Shown one piece after another: positions 26,360 through 34,221 of a stretch of 64,000 nucleotides of DNA. The translations under genes were made by a program, and so were the position numbers. The notes under the pieces were generated by a model that was not told where the DNA came from, made no database searches, and saw only the letters and a program-made list of their open reading frames with translations. The stretch spans positions 2,666,001 to 2,730,000 of the forward strand of contig NC_015953.1 in the NCBI RefSeq assembly GCF_000177195.2, written 5' to 3'. Position 1 is the stretch's first letter. Every line of letters starts with the position of its first letter. The stretch is from Streptomyces sp. SirexAA-E. Lineage in GTDB: Bacteria; Actinomycetota; Actinomycetes; Streptomycetales; Streptomycetaceae.

Positions 26360-26908
26360 TCACGAGCAGCCCTGTGCCGTGAGGGCGCTGGGTACGTAGT
26401 CATCTACGAACCGCTCCAGAGCCTTACGCCGCTCCGCGCGGTCCTCCGGAACCGGTTTCTTGCCGGTGAGCTCGACCAGGACGGCGTACTTGTGCGGAGA
26501 ACCCCGGTAGGTACAGGCCTTCACGACCAGCGCCGCGCTGTCTGCGATGCGTGCGTCCTGCCCGAGTGGACCCGCCGCCGGGGCGGGGTCGCCGTCCATC
26601 CCGACTCTCCACTCCGACACCTCGAAGGGGTCGGTCGCCGTGTCGACGACGTCCCGGCTGATATTGACCACCAGCTGGTTGTCCACGGTGATGCGGCATC
26701 GAGGGCGTTCGGAACTGATGTCGGACGCGCGGGCCGTGACATCGCCACCGTCCGGCAACAGGGGAGCCAGGCGCTTCCCATCGACAGCGACACCGCAAAC
26801 CCGGTCGGGCAGGGTGTAGTTCTGTCCACCACCGCTGCACCCGGGCATGAAGAGGAGACCACATCCCACGCCGGCGATGACGGCGCACCGCCCGATGAAC
26901 GACGACAT
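26360..26908 (-). CDS. Putative lipoprotein, 182 aa, second gene after the DUF6571-like protein
   Basis: The signal sequence MSSFIGRCAVIAGVGCGLLF ends in MPGC, with Cys24 as the likely lipidated residue. The mature domain (for example CGVAVDGKRLAPLLPDGG and a C-terminal helix RKALERFVDDYVPS) has no assigned family. GGAGG lies eight bases before ATG 26908. A GTG at 26932 overlaps the stop of the previous gene (GTGA) and could also be used. Co-transcription with the large protein upstream is almost certain. Confidence 0.7.
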   Translation of the reverse strand: MSSFIGRCAVIAGVGCGLLFMPGCSGGGQNYTLPDRVCGVAVDGKRLAPLLPDGGDVTARASDISSERPRCRITVDNQLVVNISRDVVDTATDPFEVSEWRVGMDGDPAPAAGPLGQDARIADSAALVVKACTYRGSPHKYAVLVELTGKKPVPEDRAERRKALERFVDDYVPSALTAQGCS

Positions 26909-26928
26909 GTGCCGGCCCTCCGCAGTCC

Positions 26929-29022
26929 TCACTGGTCCCCCGTAAGGCCGCGCGCCTTCGCATTCCCCGCAAAGGCTGCCCTGTTGATGTCATCAGTAAG
27001 CGTGTACGCGTTCTGCCCGTGCCCGGGGTTCCTCTCCCCCCACTGGCGGGCGAGTTCGGCCAGCTGCTGTTCCCGCTTGACGAAGACCTTGCCGTTCTGC
27101 TGCTGGTTGTCTTCGTCGATCCTGTCCTGCTCCTCGACCTGCCATCGGTAGGCGAGTGCATCCACACCACGCTGCACGGCATCGCCTGCCACGGGAATGA
27201 AGTTCGCGGCCCCGCCGAAGCCGTGGTACAACCACTTCGCATCCCAGGAGGGGTCCTCCTTGTCGGTCTCAAGCGCCTGATACCGGGCTTCTTCCAAGAA
27301 ACCGGTTGTCTGACCCGCTCTCATCAGAGTCTCCTTCGGGTCTTCCGGATGATCCGTATTGATGTCGCGGACCATTTCTCGGTTCAGTGCTTCGTTGAGG
27401 ACACCGTAGGCATGCTGATCGCGCGAGACCTGCTTGGCCACCTCGATCAGGTCGTGCCGATCCAGGAGCTTCTCGTCATCAGGGTCATCTGCCTGCGCGC
27501 TCGCAGAATAGTGAACCTCATCCGAGTGATTACCCAGAACAATGGCCATATCATCCCGCATCTCGGGCGGAAAATCGTCACCAGCATCAGCGATGAACGC
27601 GAGGGAGCGTTCGAGCACTTCGCGATGCGCTGCTGTGTGGGTCACGAAAGGGGCCTCAGGATCGTTGGGGTTCATTCCCGTGGCCGCGGCGAGCAAAGCC
27701 TTCCCCGTTGCCTCGTTGGCGTGATTGGCGTCACCGTCGTTGAGCGGGGTGTCATCGAACACGTCACGCTTCCCTGACAACAGATACTGTGCGTTGTCCT
27801 GCGGATCCTTCGTGTTGAAGAACTCTGTCGACGCGTCAGGACTGTTGGACAGGGCTGTCATGAAGCCCGTCATCGGGTCGCGCCCGAATTCCTCGTCCAT
27901 GAAGTTGAGCTTGGGGACGGGCGGCCCTCCCATGCCGCCCTGCCAATAATGTGACGGCATCTTCATCTTCTTCTCGGTGGCGACGAGCGCGTTGCCGTAG
28001 TCGTTGAGGAACTTGTCGTCGTAGTCACCGACCCGCATGAAATTGCTCATGATCTGGAACCCGTACACACGGCTTCCCCTGGTCTGGATCTGCTCGTCCC
28101 CCAGCCTGACCATGTCCCGTTCCCAGCTCTGCATCGCCGGGCTGTCCGACTGCGTCGCCCCCGCCAGCACGAGGCTGAAGTTCTTCTGCAATGCCGCCAT
28201 GTCATCACGGCGCGCTCGCATGAGGTCGCCACCGTCACTGACATCGGCAAGGTCGGCCCAGAAGTCGAGTGTCCCGCGTGCACCCAGTGTCGTGGCGAAC
28301 TTCTCCTGGAAGTACGGATTGTCCTTGTACTTCGCCAAGGAGTTGCTGAACCGGTCGAACTCCTCGGGGGACATGCCGTCCCCCTTCGTCTTGGCCAGCA
28401 GCGCCATTTCCTCGCCTGCTTTGGTGGCCTCCTCAGCGGCTCGGCGCTCGTCCTGCATGCTTCCGTACTTGGGAGCACTGAAATCGGGACCCTCGGGAAC
28501 ATTGGCTTCAAGGGTGCGCTGGAGAAGCACGTCGGTCTCGTTGCAGTTGTCGACGACATGGTCGATCTTCTTCTGCCACGCCTCGACGTTCCGCCTCTGC
28601 TGCTGCAAGAGTTTCGGGTAGTCGGGGTCGTGCCGTGCCGCGAAGTCCTCTTCCAGCGGGTGCCGAGCGGACGCCTTGCCCTTGGCGTCCACATGGATGC
28701 CCGCCCCTGGCCCCTCATGGTCCCGGATGTTGATCAGGTCGTCCTTGGCCTTCTTGAAAGCCGTGTGCGCTTCCTCAAGGATCATCTTCACACCCTTGGC
28801 CTCGGCTGCGGCGTCCTTGAACTCCTTGGCCGTCTTGCCGATGAAGCCCCTGGTGACGCCCGCATTGACGCCCTCCCACTCAGCCTTGTCCGCCTTGACC
28901 TTCATACCGTCTCTGGCATCGTCGGCGAGCAGGTCCAGCTTGGTGACCATGTCGGCCCAGTCGTCGGCCGCGGTCTTCAGCTTCGCGACGGGCGCGTCGA
29001 CTATGTCCTCGTACTTCAGCAC
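26929..29022 (-). CDS. 697-aa ESX/WXG100-associated protein (DUF6571-like)
   Basis: The N-terminal ~100 residues (MLKYEDIVDAPVAKLKTAAD, later VKADKAEWEGVNAGVTRGFI) are a helical WXG100/LXG-like hairpin with a WEG turn. The rest is a long acidic helical protein with no signal peptide, resembling the large streptomycete ESX-associated proteins annotated as DUF6571. No toxin or enzymatic domain is evident at the C-terminus. Codon use is visibly less GC-rich than the neighbours, which suggests separate origin. A smaller helical protein precedes it by 18 bases and two lipoproteins follow. Confidence 0.7.
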   Translation of the reverse strand: MLKYEDIVDAPVAKLKTAADDWADMVTKLDLLADDARDGMKVKADKAEWEGVNAGVTRGFIGKTAKEFKDAAAEAKGVKMILEEAHTAFKKAKDDLINIRDHEGPGAGIHVDAKGKASARHPLEEDFAARHDPDYPKLLQQQRRNVEAWQKKIDHVVDNCNETDVLLQRTLEANVPEGPDFSAPKYGSMQDERRAAEEATKAGEEMALLAKTKGDGMSPEEFDRFSNSLAKYKDNPYFQEKFATTLGARGTLDFWADLADVSDGGDLMRARRDDMAALQKNFSLVLAGATQSDSPAMQSWERDMVRLGDEQIQTRGSRVYGFQIMSNFMRVGDYDDKFLNDYGNALVATEKKMKMPSHYWQGGMGGPPVPKLNFMDEEFGRDPMTGFMTALSNSPDASTEFFNTKDPQDNAQYLLSGKRDVFDDTPLNDGDANHANEATGKALLAAATGMNPNDPEAPFVTHTAAHREVLERSLAFIADAGDDFPPEMRDDMAIVLGNHSDEVHYSASAQADDPDDEKLLDRHDLIEVAKQVSRDQHAYGVLNEALNREMVRDINTDHPEDPKETLMRAGQTTGFLEEARYQALETDKEDPSWDAKWLYHGFGGAANFIPVAGDAVQRGVDALAYRWQVEEQDRIDEDNQQQNGKVFVKREQQLAELARQWGERNPGHGQNAYTLTDDINRAAFAGNAKARGLTGDQ

Positions 29023-29040
29023 TCTGCGCTCCCCCCTGAC

Positions 29041-29475
29041 CTACTTCAGATACTCGTTCAACTTGGAGACGGATATCAGATCGCCGGCGATCTGCACGTC
29101 GTCCTTCGCATGGGCGGCTTTGGTGTAGTCCAGGTGATTCGAGATCTGAGCGCAGGCGTCGAGCAGCGTCTTCATGTGCGTTTGCCAACGGTCGTGCACC
29201 TTGAGCAGGGCAGAGCCGCTGGAGAAGTTGCCGTTCGTCAACGCGATCGCCGCGTCGAACGTGGAGGGGCGTGCGTGGTCCCCCTCCTTGGAGAGCCGCG
29301 TGCGGAGCCCATAGGCGTCATGCCCGATGGCACCCAGGTTGTCCTGATTGACTGCCAGGTCGGCATCGGCCGGCCCACCGCTGCGGCCCCCTTCGGCCGT
29401 AACTCCATTGAGCCGCATATCGACCCGCTGCGTCGACTCCGCGCGAAGCGCGGACCATTCCGCGTCGAACGTCAC
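29041..29475 (-). CDS. WXG100-like small helical protein, 144 aa
   Basis: The start MTFDAEWSALRAESTQRVDM lacks a signal peptide. The second half (FDAAIALTNGNFSSGSALLKVHDRW, then a long helix) resembles the two-helix ESX-type partner proteins that sit before larger T7SS proteins. It lies 18 bases upstream of the 697-aa gene, a typical partner arrangement. There is no strict W-x-G motif (NGNF occupies the turn), so assignment is by layout. The start at ATG 29475 opens the operon; the 291-base region to rraA is its promoter region. Confidence 0.6.
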   Translation of the reverse strand: MTFDAEWSALRAESTQRVDMRLNGVTAEGGRSGGPADADLAVNQDNLGAIGHDAYGLRTRLSKEGDHARPSTFDAAIALTNGNFSSGSALLKVHDRWQTHMKTLLDACAQISNHLDYTKAAHAKDDVQIAGDLISVSKLNEYLK

Positions 29476-29766
29476 AAATTCCCCCGTACCTGTTCCCGTG
29501 GGCTGTTACAGCCCGACGAATCACCAAGACCGACTCACTCACCGTAGCGGCTCGGTCCGCACCGATACAGGCAGGGGGAAAGAGGCTTCCCCCTTCTGGA
29601 TAGAAAGGACGGACCCGCAGGAACCTCGCTGCCGCATCCGGCACCGACGATGTCGCATGGTCTCCCGCCCCGCGGCACTGCGTGCCTTGTGATGACCGGA
29701 CGGCCCGTGGAACGATCCGGCGCGCGGCATCCGTCGCGATCAGCAGTACGGAAGAGGACGAGGACG

Positions 29767-30390
29767 ATGAACGACACCTCAGGGTTCAAGGCCGTCCCAC
29801 CGACCACGCTCGCCGATCTCCTCGGCCGAGAGCAGGTCATGGACGTCGGTATCCGTCCGCTCCGGTCCTCGGCGCCCCGCATCGCCGGCCCCGCGTTCAC
29901 CGTGCGCTGTCCGCCCGGCGACAACCTCATGTTCCACGCGGCGATTTACCGCGCCGCCCCGGGTTCCGTCATCGTCGCCGAGGCGGGCGACATGGACTAC
30001 GCGCTGGCCGGCGGCAACGTCTGCGCCGTCGCCCAGCGCCGGGGCATCGCCGGGTTCGTGATCGACGGGGTCATCCGGGACCTCGCCGAGGTGCGCGAGA
30101 TGGGCTTCCCGGTCTTCGCCCGCGGCGTCATCCCCGTCCCGGGCACCAAGACGTCGGTGCGGCCACTGAACGTCCCGGTCCGCTGCGGTGGCGTACAGGT
30201 CCACCCCGGCGACATCGTGGTGGCGGACGAGGAGGGCGTCGTGGTCACCCCGCACGCGCTCCAGGAGCAAGTGTTGCGCGACGCCGAGGCGAAACTGGCC
30301 AAGGAGGCGGCCCAGTCCCTCGACGCCTGGGAGGCCGCGCACCGGTCCCGCATCGAGCAACTCCTCGGCGAAGGCGGCTTCGTGGAGTGA
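29767..30390 (+). CDS. RraA-like protein (4-hydroxy-4-methyl-2-oxoglutarate aldolase family)
   Basis: This 207-residue protein has the RraA fold signatures: GPAFTVRCPPGDNLMFHAAI, AGDMDYALAGGNVCAVAQRRG, and FVIDGVIRDLAEVREMGFPVFARG, whose GxxxRD loop holds the metal/pyruvate site of the aldolases. Members are either class II oxaloacetate/HMG aldolases or RNase E inhibitors; such genes are often mislabelled as menaquinone methyltransferases. The GVIRD motif favours aldolase/decarboxylase activity. It is the only rightward gene in the ESX-like region and splits it into two operons. GAGGACG precedes ATG 29767. Confidence 0.85.
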   Translation: MNDTSGFKAVPPTTLADLLGREQVMDVGIRPLRSSAPRIAGPAFTVRCPPGDNLMFHAAIYRAAPGSVIVAEAGDMDYALAGGNVCAVAQRRGIAGFVIDGVIRDLAEVREMGFPVFARGVIPVPGTKTSVRPLNVPVRCGGVQVHPGDIVVADEEGVVVTPHALQEQVLRDAEAKLAKEAAQSLDAWEAAHRSRIEQLLGEGGFVE

Positions 30391-30778
30391 CCACGGCCTT
30401 GATGAACCGGCCGAGCGGAAGGCGGGACCGGGCCCGCTCGGCCGACCTCGAACGGTCACGTGACGGCTTGAGTAGGCTGCCCCGGCTGTGACCAGTCGCC
30501 CGGGGGATCTTCGTCCATCAAAGTTCGCGCCAAAGAATCCGACCAGCAGCATGGCGAGCCCGGCCGCCCACGTCGCGCGATGCCCTGTCCGATGCCGGCC
30601 GACGACGACAGGGCGAACGCACGCACCAGGCCGTACAGGTTCACGTCGCGGGACCGCCGCCACTCTGGCCCGGAGGGTGTCCATACGGCGAGTGGGTTCC
30701 GGCGGGAGCGCCCGGGCCGCTTTGCGGTGAGTACAGCGGGTATGGCGGTTGTGCCTGCTGGTATGCGGCGGGAAGCTG
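30391..30778. other. Intergenic stretch holding the rraA terminator and an orphaned mycosin tail
   Basis: The left part contains the rraA terminator (30408-30444). The right part (30644-30778) is the in-frame continuation of the mycosin gene past its TAG stop, 45 codons rich in Pro, Gln, Tyr and Gly. Left of that, the minus strand contains a short hydrophobic segment in another frame (WAAGLAMLLVGFFGANFDG), possibly also degraded coding sequence. Confidence 0.5.
30408..30444 (+). terminator. Terminator of rraA-like gene
   Basis: CGGCCGAGCGG (30408-30418) pairs perfectly with 30434-30444 around a 15-base loop, 18 bases after the stop codon. Confidence 0.65.
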
Positions 30779-32047
30779 CTACGGGGCAGGGGCAGTAGCG
30801 GCCTTCCCTCGGCGGCGGGAACGGACCACCCCGAACACCACACCGGCTCCCACGAGCACGGCCACACCAACACCCAGACCGATCCAGAGGCCCGCGTTGC
30901 CGCCGTCATCAGAGGCCGGGGACGCGGCGGCCGGCTTCTCGCTTTCGTCCGACTTCTCGGAGCCGTTGGCCGCCGCAGAGGGCTCGGCGGACGGGGTCGG
31001 GGAGGCGGCTGCGGCGAGGTCGGGAAGCGGGTACTCGTCGGCGGGGCCGGGGTCACCGGGGTCCTTCAAAGCAATGCGGGGGCGAACGATGCCGTACCCG
31101 ATGGCGTCCGTCCGCTTCTCACCGTTGATAGCACCACCGGCAGTGTTGAGCAGCACCCGCAGGACCTGGTTGTTGGTCCAGTCCGGGTACTTGGACCAGA
31201 TCAGGGCCGCAGAGGCGGAGGCGAGAGCGGTGGCTCCGCTCGTGCCGTGTCCTCTGCAAAGGCCGGTCTCTTCGGTGCAGGCGTACACCAACTCATCGCC
31301 TGGCGCCGCGAGATCGACCTGCGGACCCCACTGGGACTCGTCCGTCTTCTTGAGCTCCTCGTCGACAGCGCCCACGCCTACGACACCTGGGGTGCCGGCC
31401 GGATACTCGACGGAGTTTTGTGCATCACCGGTGTTCCCGACCGCCGCGAAGATCAACACACCTTTTTCCAGGGCGTACTTCACCGCCTCCGTCACCGATT
31501 GAGAATTATTGCGCCTGCCGAGTGAGATGTTGATGATCTGCGCACCGTGGTCGACCGCATATCTGATCGCCTTAGGAGCCGCCTCACTGAATTCCTTGTC
31601 GGACGCGTCTCTATTGGCAGCCCCGGTGGAATCCGGCATACGGACAGGAAGGATCTTCGCACCTGGCGCAAGACCGAAGGCCCCGTCCCCCCCGGCACTC
31701 TTACCCGTTCCGGCAATCAGAGCAGCCATGCCGGTGCCGTGACCGTCATAGTCCTCCTGCTCACCACCGGGGGAATCCGGTTCCAGGTTCAGGCCTTCCA
31801 GGACTTGTCCTCGGAGGTCTCCGTTCGACGCGTCAACACCCGTGTCGAGGACCGCGACAGTGATCCCTGCACCGGTGCTGGTCTCCCACATCTTCTCGGC
31901 CTGCATCACGTCAAGATGCCACTGCTTGGACCGGACCGATTCCGCGTACGCGGGAGCAACCGCAGTCCCTGCCAACACCAGCATCATGCTGGCAGAAGCG
32001 ATCACGCGGCGACAGGTGAATCCGGCGCTACTCAATCCGGTAAGCAT
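30779..32047 (-). CDS. mycP: Type VII secretion-associated serine protease, mycosin
   Basis: Mycosins are membrane-anchored subtilases that stabilise and regulate ESX secretion systems. The 422-residue protein has a signal peptide (residues 1-35, ending AVAPAYA) and the subtilase triad: Asp in TVAVLDTGVDASNGDL, His in DYDGHGTGMAALIAG and Ser in GHGTSGATALASASAALIW. A Pro/Ser/Ala linker and a C-terminal membrane anchor (GLWIGLGVGVAVLVGAGVVF) with a basic stop-transfer follow. AAAGGAAG precedes ATG 32047. The reading frame continues for 45 Pro/Gln-rich codons after the TAG stop, so the cytoplasmic tail is probably truncated. No ESX core genes lie in the window. Confidence 0.92.
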   Translation of the reverse strand: MLTGLSSAGFTCRRVIASASMMLVLAGTAVAPAYAESVRSKQWHLDVMQAEKMWETSTGAGITVAVLDTGVDASNGDLRGQVLEGLNLEPDSPGGEQEDYDGHGTGMAALIAGTGKSAGGDGAFGLAPGAKILPVRMPDSTGAANRDASDKEFSEAAPKAIRYAVDHGAQIINISLGRRNNSQSVTEAVKYALEKGVLIFAAVGNTGDAQNSVEYPAGTPGVVGVGAVDEELKKTDESQWGPQVDLAAPGDELVYACTEETGLCRGHGTSGATALASASAALIWSKYPDWTNNQVLRVLLNTAGGAINGEKRTDAIGYGIVRPRIALKDPGDPGPADEYPLPDLAAAASPTPSAEPSAAANGSEKSDESEKPAAASPASDDGGNAGLWIGLGVGVAVLVGAGVVFGVVRSRRRGKAATAPAP

Positions 32048-32075
32048 CCGACTTCCTTTGCCTGTATCCCTACAA

Positions 32076-33545
32076 CTATTCGATAACTGGTGGGACAACC
32101 CGTCGACCGCCCTGCTGCCAGGTCTCTTCGTCCTCGACAAGGTAGTCCGGCCGCTCGCCTTCCTCGCGACGTGACTCAGCAGGCTTCGCGGGACTTCCCG
32201 GCCGCCCGATCGGGCCGATTGCGCGTCCGCCCTGGGCCGACGGTGTGCTTCGGACCAAGCCGCTCCCTCCTGGGGTGAACGGGCGACCGACGGAACGGCC
32301 AGGCTGTTGCGATCGGCCACCGACGACGCCACCGGTCTCGCCGGCGAGCCGGCGACCGCCGACAATGCCGTTCTGAGCGCCACCGGCACCTCCTGAAGAC
32401 CCGCCGTGAGCCATCGGCGCACGGCCGCCATGGATTCCCTCGCCGACCGCCGTACCCCGAGGCAACCCGACAGACGGACGCCCTGAAGCCTGAGAAACGG
32501 GTCGCCCACCAACGATCCCGGCGTCACGGGGTGACCTGGCGACTGGACCGGTCCCAGAAGGACCAGCGCCTGCGGAGGGCATGAATGTACGAGGGACCCC
32601 GGCGGTCTTGCCCCCATTACTCAGCTGGGGCGGGACGGCACCTCCGCCGAAGGTCGGCGCCAGAGTATTGGGTGCTGTCACGGAAAGGCCATTCTCTGTC
32701 TTCCCCAGGCCCAGCGACGTCGGAGACGTCTGAGTCGGAGGAGCCGCAGCGTTGGGCAGAATAGCCACCCCATCGATCTCCATGGCCACAGGAGTCGAGC
32801 GCGAGGAAACCGGCACTACGGGCAGGGAGACATGGGAGGCCTTCGTCCCGGCAACGTCTCCGGCTGCGTGGACAGTGCGCCCCTCTGTACCCGCGGCATA
32901 GCTCGCGCCGCTACCGACGGGCAGGCCGCCCGTGCCACGCGCCTCCGCACCACCCGCGCCACGGCGATCCGCTTCATCCGGCACGATCGCCCCCGGCGGT
33001 GGCGGGAACACCGGCCTTTCCAGGGCGTCCATCTTCTTCGCCGAGAATGCGTACGCCTGCGCCAGCCGTCGCATCTGGTCAGCCGCTTCCTGGCGGTTCG
33101 CCTCCTGGGTCGCGATGAGCGTCTCCGCCGCCTCCCGCGCGACCGTCGACGCGTCGGGGTCGTTCCTCGCGATGCGGGCCGCGTCCAGGTTCGCCTGCGC
33201 GCCCGCGTGCGTGCGGGGGACGGACGCCTGGGCGGTGGCGATCGCGTTCGACGCCTCGGCCAGCCACTCGGACACGCCCGAGCTGAAGTCGCCCAGCCGC
33301 AAGGTCGCGTTGGCCAGGTCGGCGCTCCAGGTGCGGAAAGCCTTTGCTCCCTCGCCCTCCCAGCTCACCCGCTGCGGACGGTCTTTCAGCTCTGTCGCGA
33401 CCTTCTTGATCTCCGTGGCGGCGCTCAACAGGCGATCGGAGGCGCCCTTGACCGCCCCACTGTTGGCCCTGTCCAGCCACGCCAGCATGGCCTCGTGGGT
33501 CATGCTGTCGAACGGCGTGCCCTGCCCTGCTTCCCCGACATCCAT
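32076..33545 (-). CDS. WXG100/PPE-like protein with Gly/Pro-rich C-terminus, 489 aa
   Basis: The N-terminal ~170 residues are helical with the turn SWEGEGAKAF near residue 62, a W-x-G type motif, followed by a second long helical stretch with many Ala and Gln. From about residue 175 to the end it is a disordered Pro/Gly/Ser/Arg-rich region ending in DYLVEDEETWQQGGRRVVPP, a conserved-looking tail. This layout matches the large ESX-linked proteins encoded next to mycosin in streptomycetes. Mycosin follows after 28 bases, so they share a transcript. Whether it is a substrate or a chaperone cannot be decided here. Confidence 0.72.
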   Translation of the reverse strand: MDVGEAGQGTPFDSMTHEAMLAWLDRANSGAVKGASDRLLSAATEIKKVATELKDRPQRVSWEGEGAKAFRTWSADLANATLRLGDFSSGVSEWLAEASNAIATAQASVPRTHAGAQANLDAARIARNDPDASTVAREAAETLIATQEANRQEAADQMRRLAQAYAFSAKKMDALERPVFPPPPGAIVPDEADRRGAGGAEARGTGGLPVGSGASYAAGTEGRTVHAAGDVAGTKASHVSLPVVPVSSRSTPVAMEIDGVAILPNAAAPPTQTSPTSLGLGKTENGLSVTAPNTLAPTFGGGAVPPQLSNGGKTAGVPRTFMPSAGAGPSGTGPVARSPRDAGIVGGRPVSQASGRPSVGLPRGTAVGEGIHGGRAPMAHGGSSGGAGGAQNGIVGGRRLAGETGGVVGGRSQQPGRSVGRPFTPGGSGLVRSTPSAQGGRAIGPIGRPGSPAKPAESRREEGERPDYLVEDEETWQQGGRRVVPPVIE

Positions 33546-33592
33546 CCTTGCCCCCGTCTATCCCCGTGTCGTGCCAGTGATCGTCGTCGTCA

Positions 33593-34105
33593 TCAAGCCG
33601 ATCCGGTACTTGCCTCAGGCGTCGGCTTCGCCTGCTTCTCCGCCCCCGACCCGTCCGCATGCGGCTTGTCGGACTGCGACGGGTCGTACTCGCCCCCGTA
33701 ATGCTCCTCCGCGTTGTCCGCGATGGCCAGCATGCGGCGGCGGATGTCGATGTCCAGGTTCTCGTAGCCCTTGTGGGAGGCGAGCACCGCGATGCTCATG
33801 CCTTCTATGGCCTCCGACAGGAGCTTGGAGAGCGACTCCAGCTCGGTGACCACTTTCCGGTACGAGATGAAGAGACTGGCCGCCTCCGCCCACTGCATGT
33901 CACCACCGCCGAACTGCGGCCGCGTCAGCGGGTCCTCGCGCAGCTTGGTCGGACCCGCCGGCGATGCCTTCAGATCGCGCAGGATCTCGTCGATGTGGTC
34001 ACGGAACTGGGTGAACGACGACAGCTCCGTGGCCAGTACCGCTGTCGTGGCCCCCGTGGCCGCGAACGACGCCGCCACCCCGCCTACGACCTCACTTGGC
34101 AGCAC
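33593..34105 (-). CDS. ESX-associated helical protein, 170 aa
   Basis: First gene of the mycosin operon. The start MLPSEVVGGVAASFAATGAT is mildly hydrophobic. A helical hairpin follows (FTQFRDHIDEILRDLKASPA and WAEAASLFISYRKVVTELES), with an acidic disordered tail. This resembles small streptomycete proteins coupled to the WXG/PPE-like gene that follows 47 bases later. No catalytic motif is visible. The promoter region is the 116 bases to the hydroxylase operon. Confidence 0.65.
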   Translation of the reverse strand: MLPSEVVGGVAASFAATGATTAVLATELSSFTQFRDHIDEILRDLKASPAGPTKLREDPLTRPQFGGGDMQWAEAASLFISYRKVVTELESLSKLLSEAIEGMSIAVLASHKGYENLDIDIRRRMLAIADNAEEHYGGEYDPSQSDKPHADGSGAEKQAKPTPEASTGSA

Positions 34106-34221
34106 AGCACCCTCCCCGTATCCGGCTGGCTACAACGTCGGACATCACTGTAGTCAGCACCGGTGACACTCCGCACCCCTGGGTTGCACGTGCAACGCGG
34201 ATCACATCGGCGTCGGGAGGG

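Noticed and set aside
26113..26403. N-terminal extension of the 215-aa lipoprotein
   Set aside because: It would overlap the upstream lipoprotein gene and bury the signal peptide; GGAG-type site supports ATG 26112. The segment (for example KVGQREALLSTFARPLVDEL) looks protein-like and could be a remnant, but I cannot name a family.
25294..34220. Integrated element with attachment sites at the tRNA-Cys
   Set aside because: No integrase gene and no second copy of the tRNA 3' end was found in the window, so the island cannot be called an integrative element.
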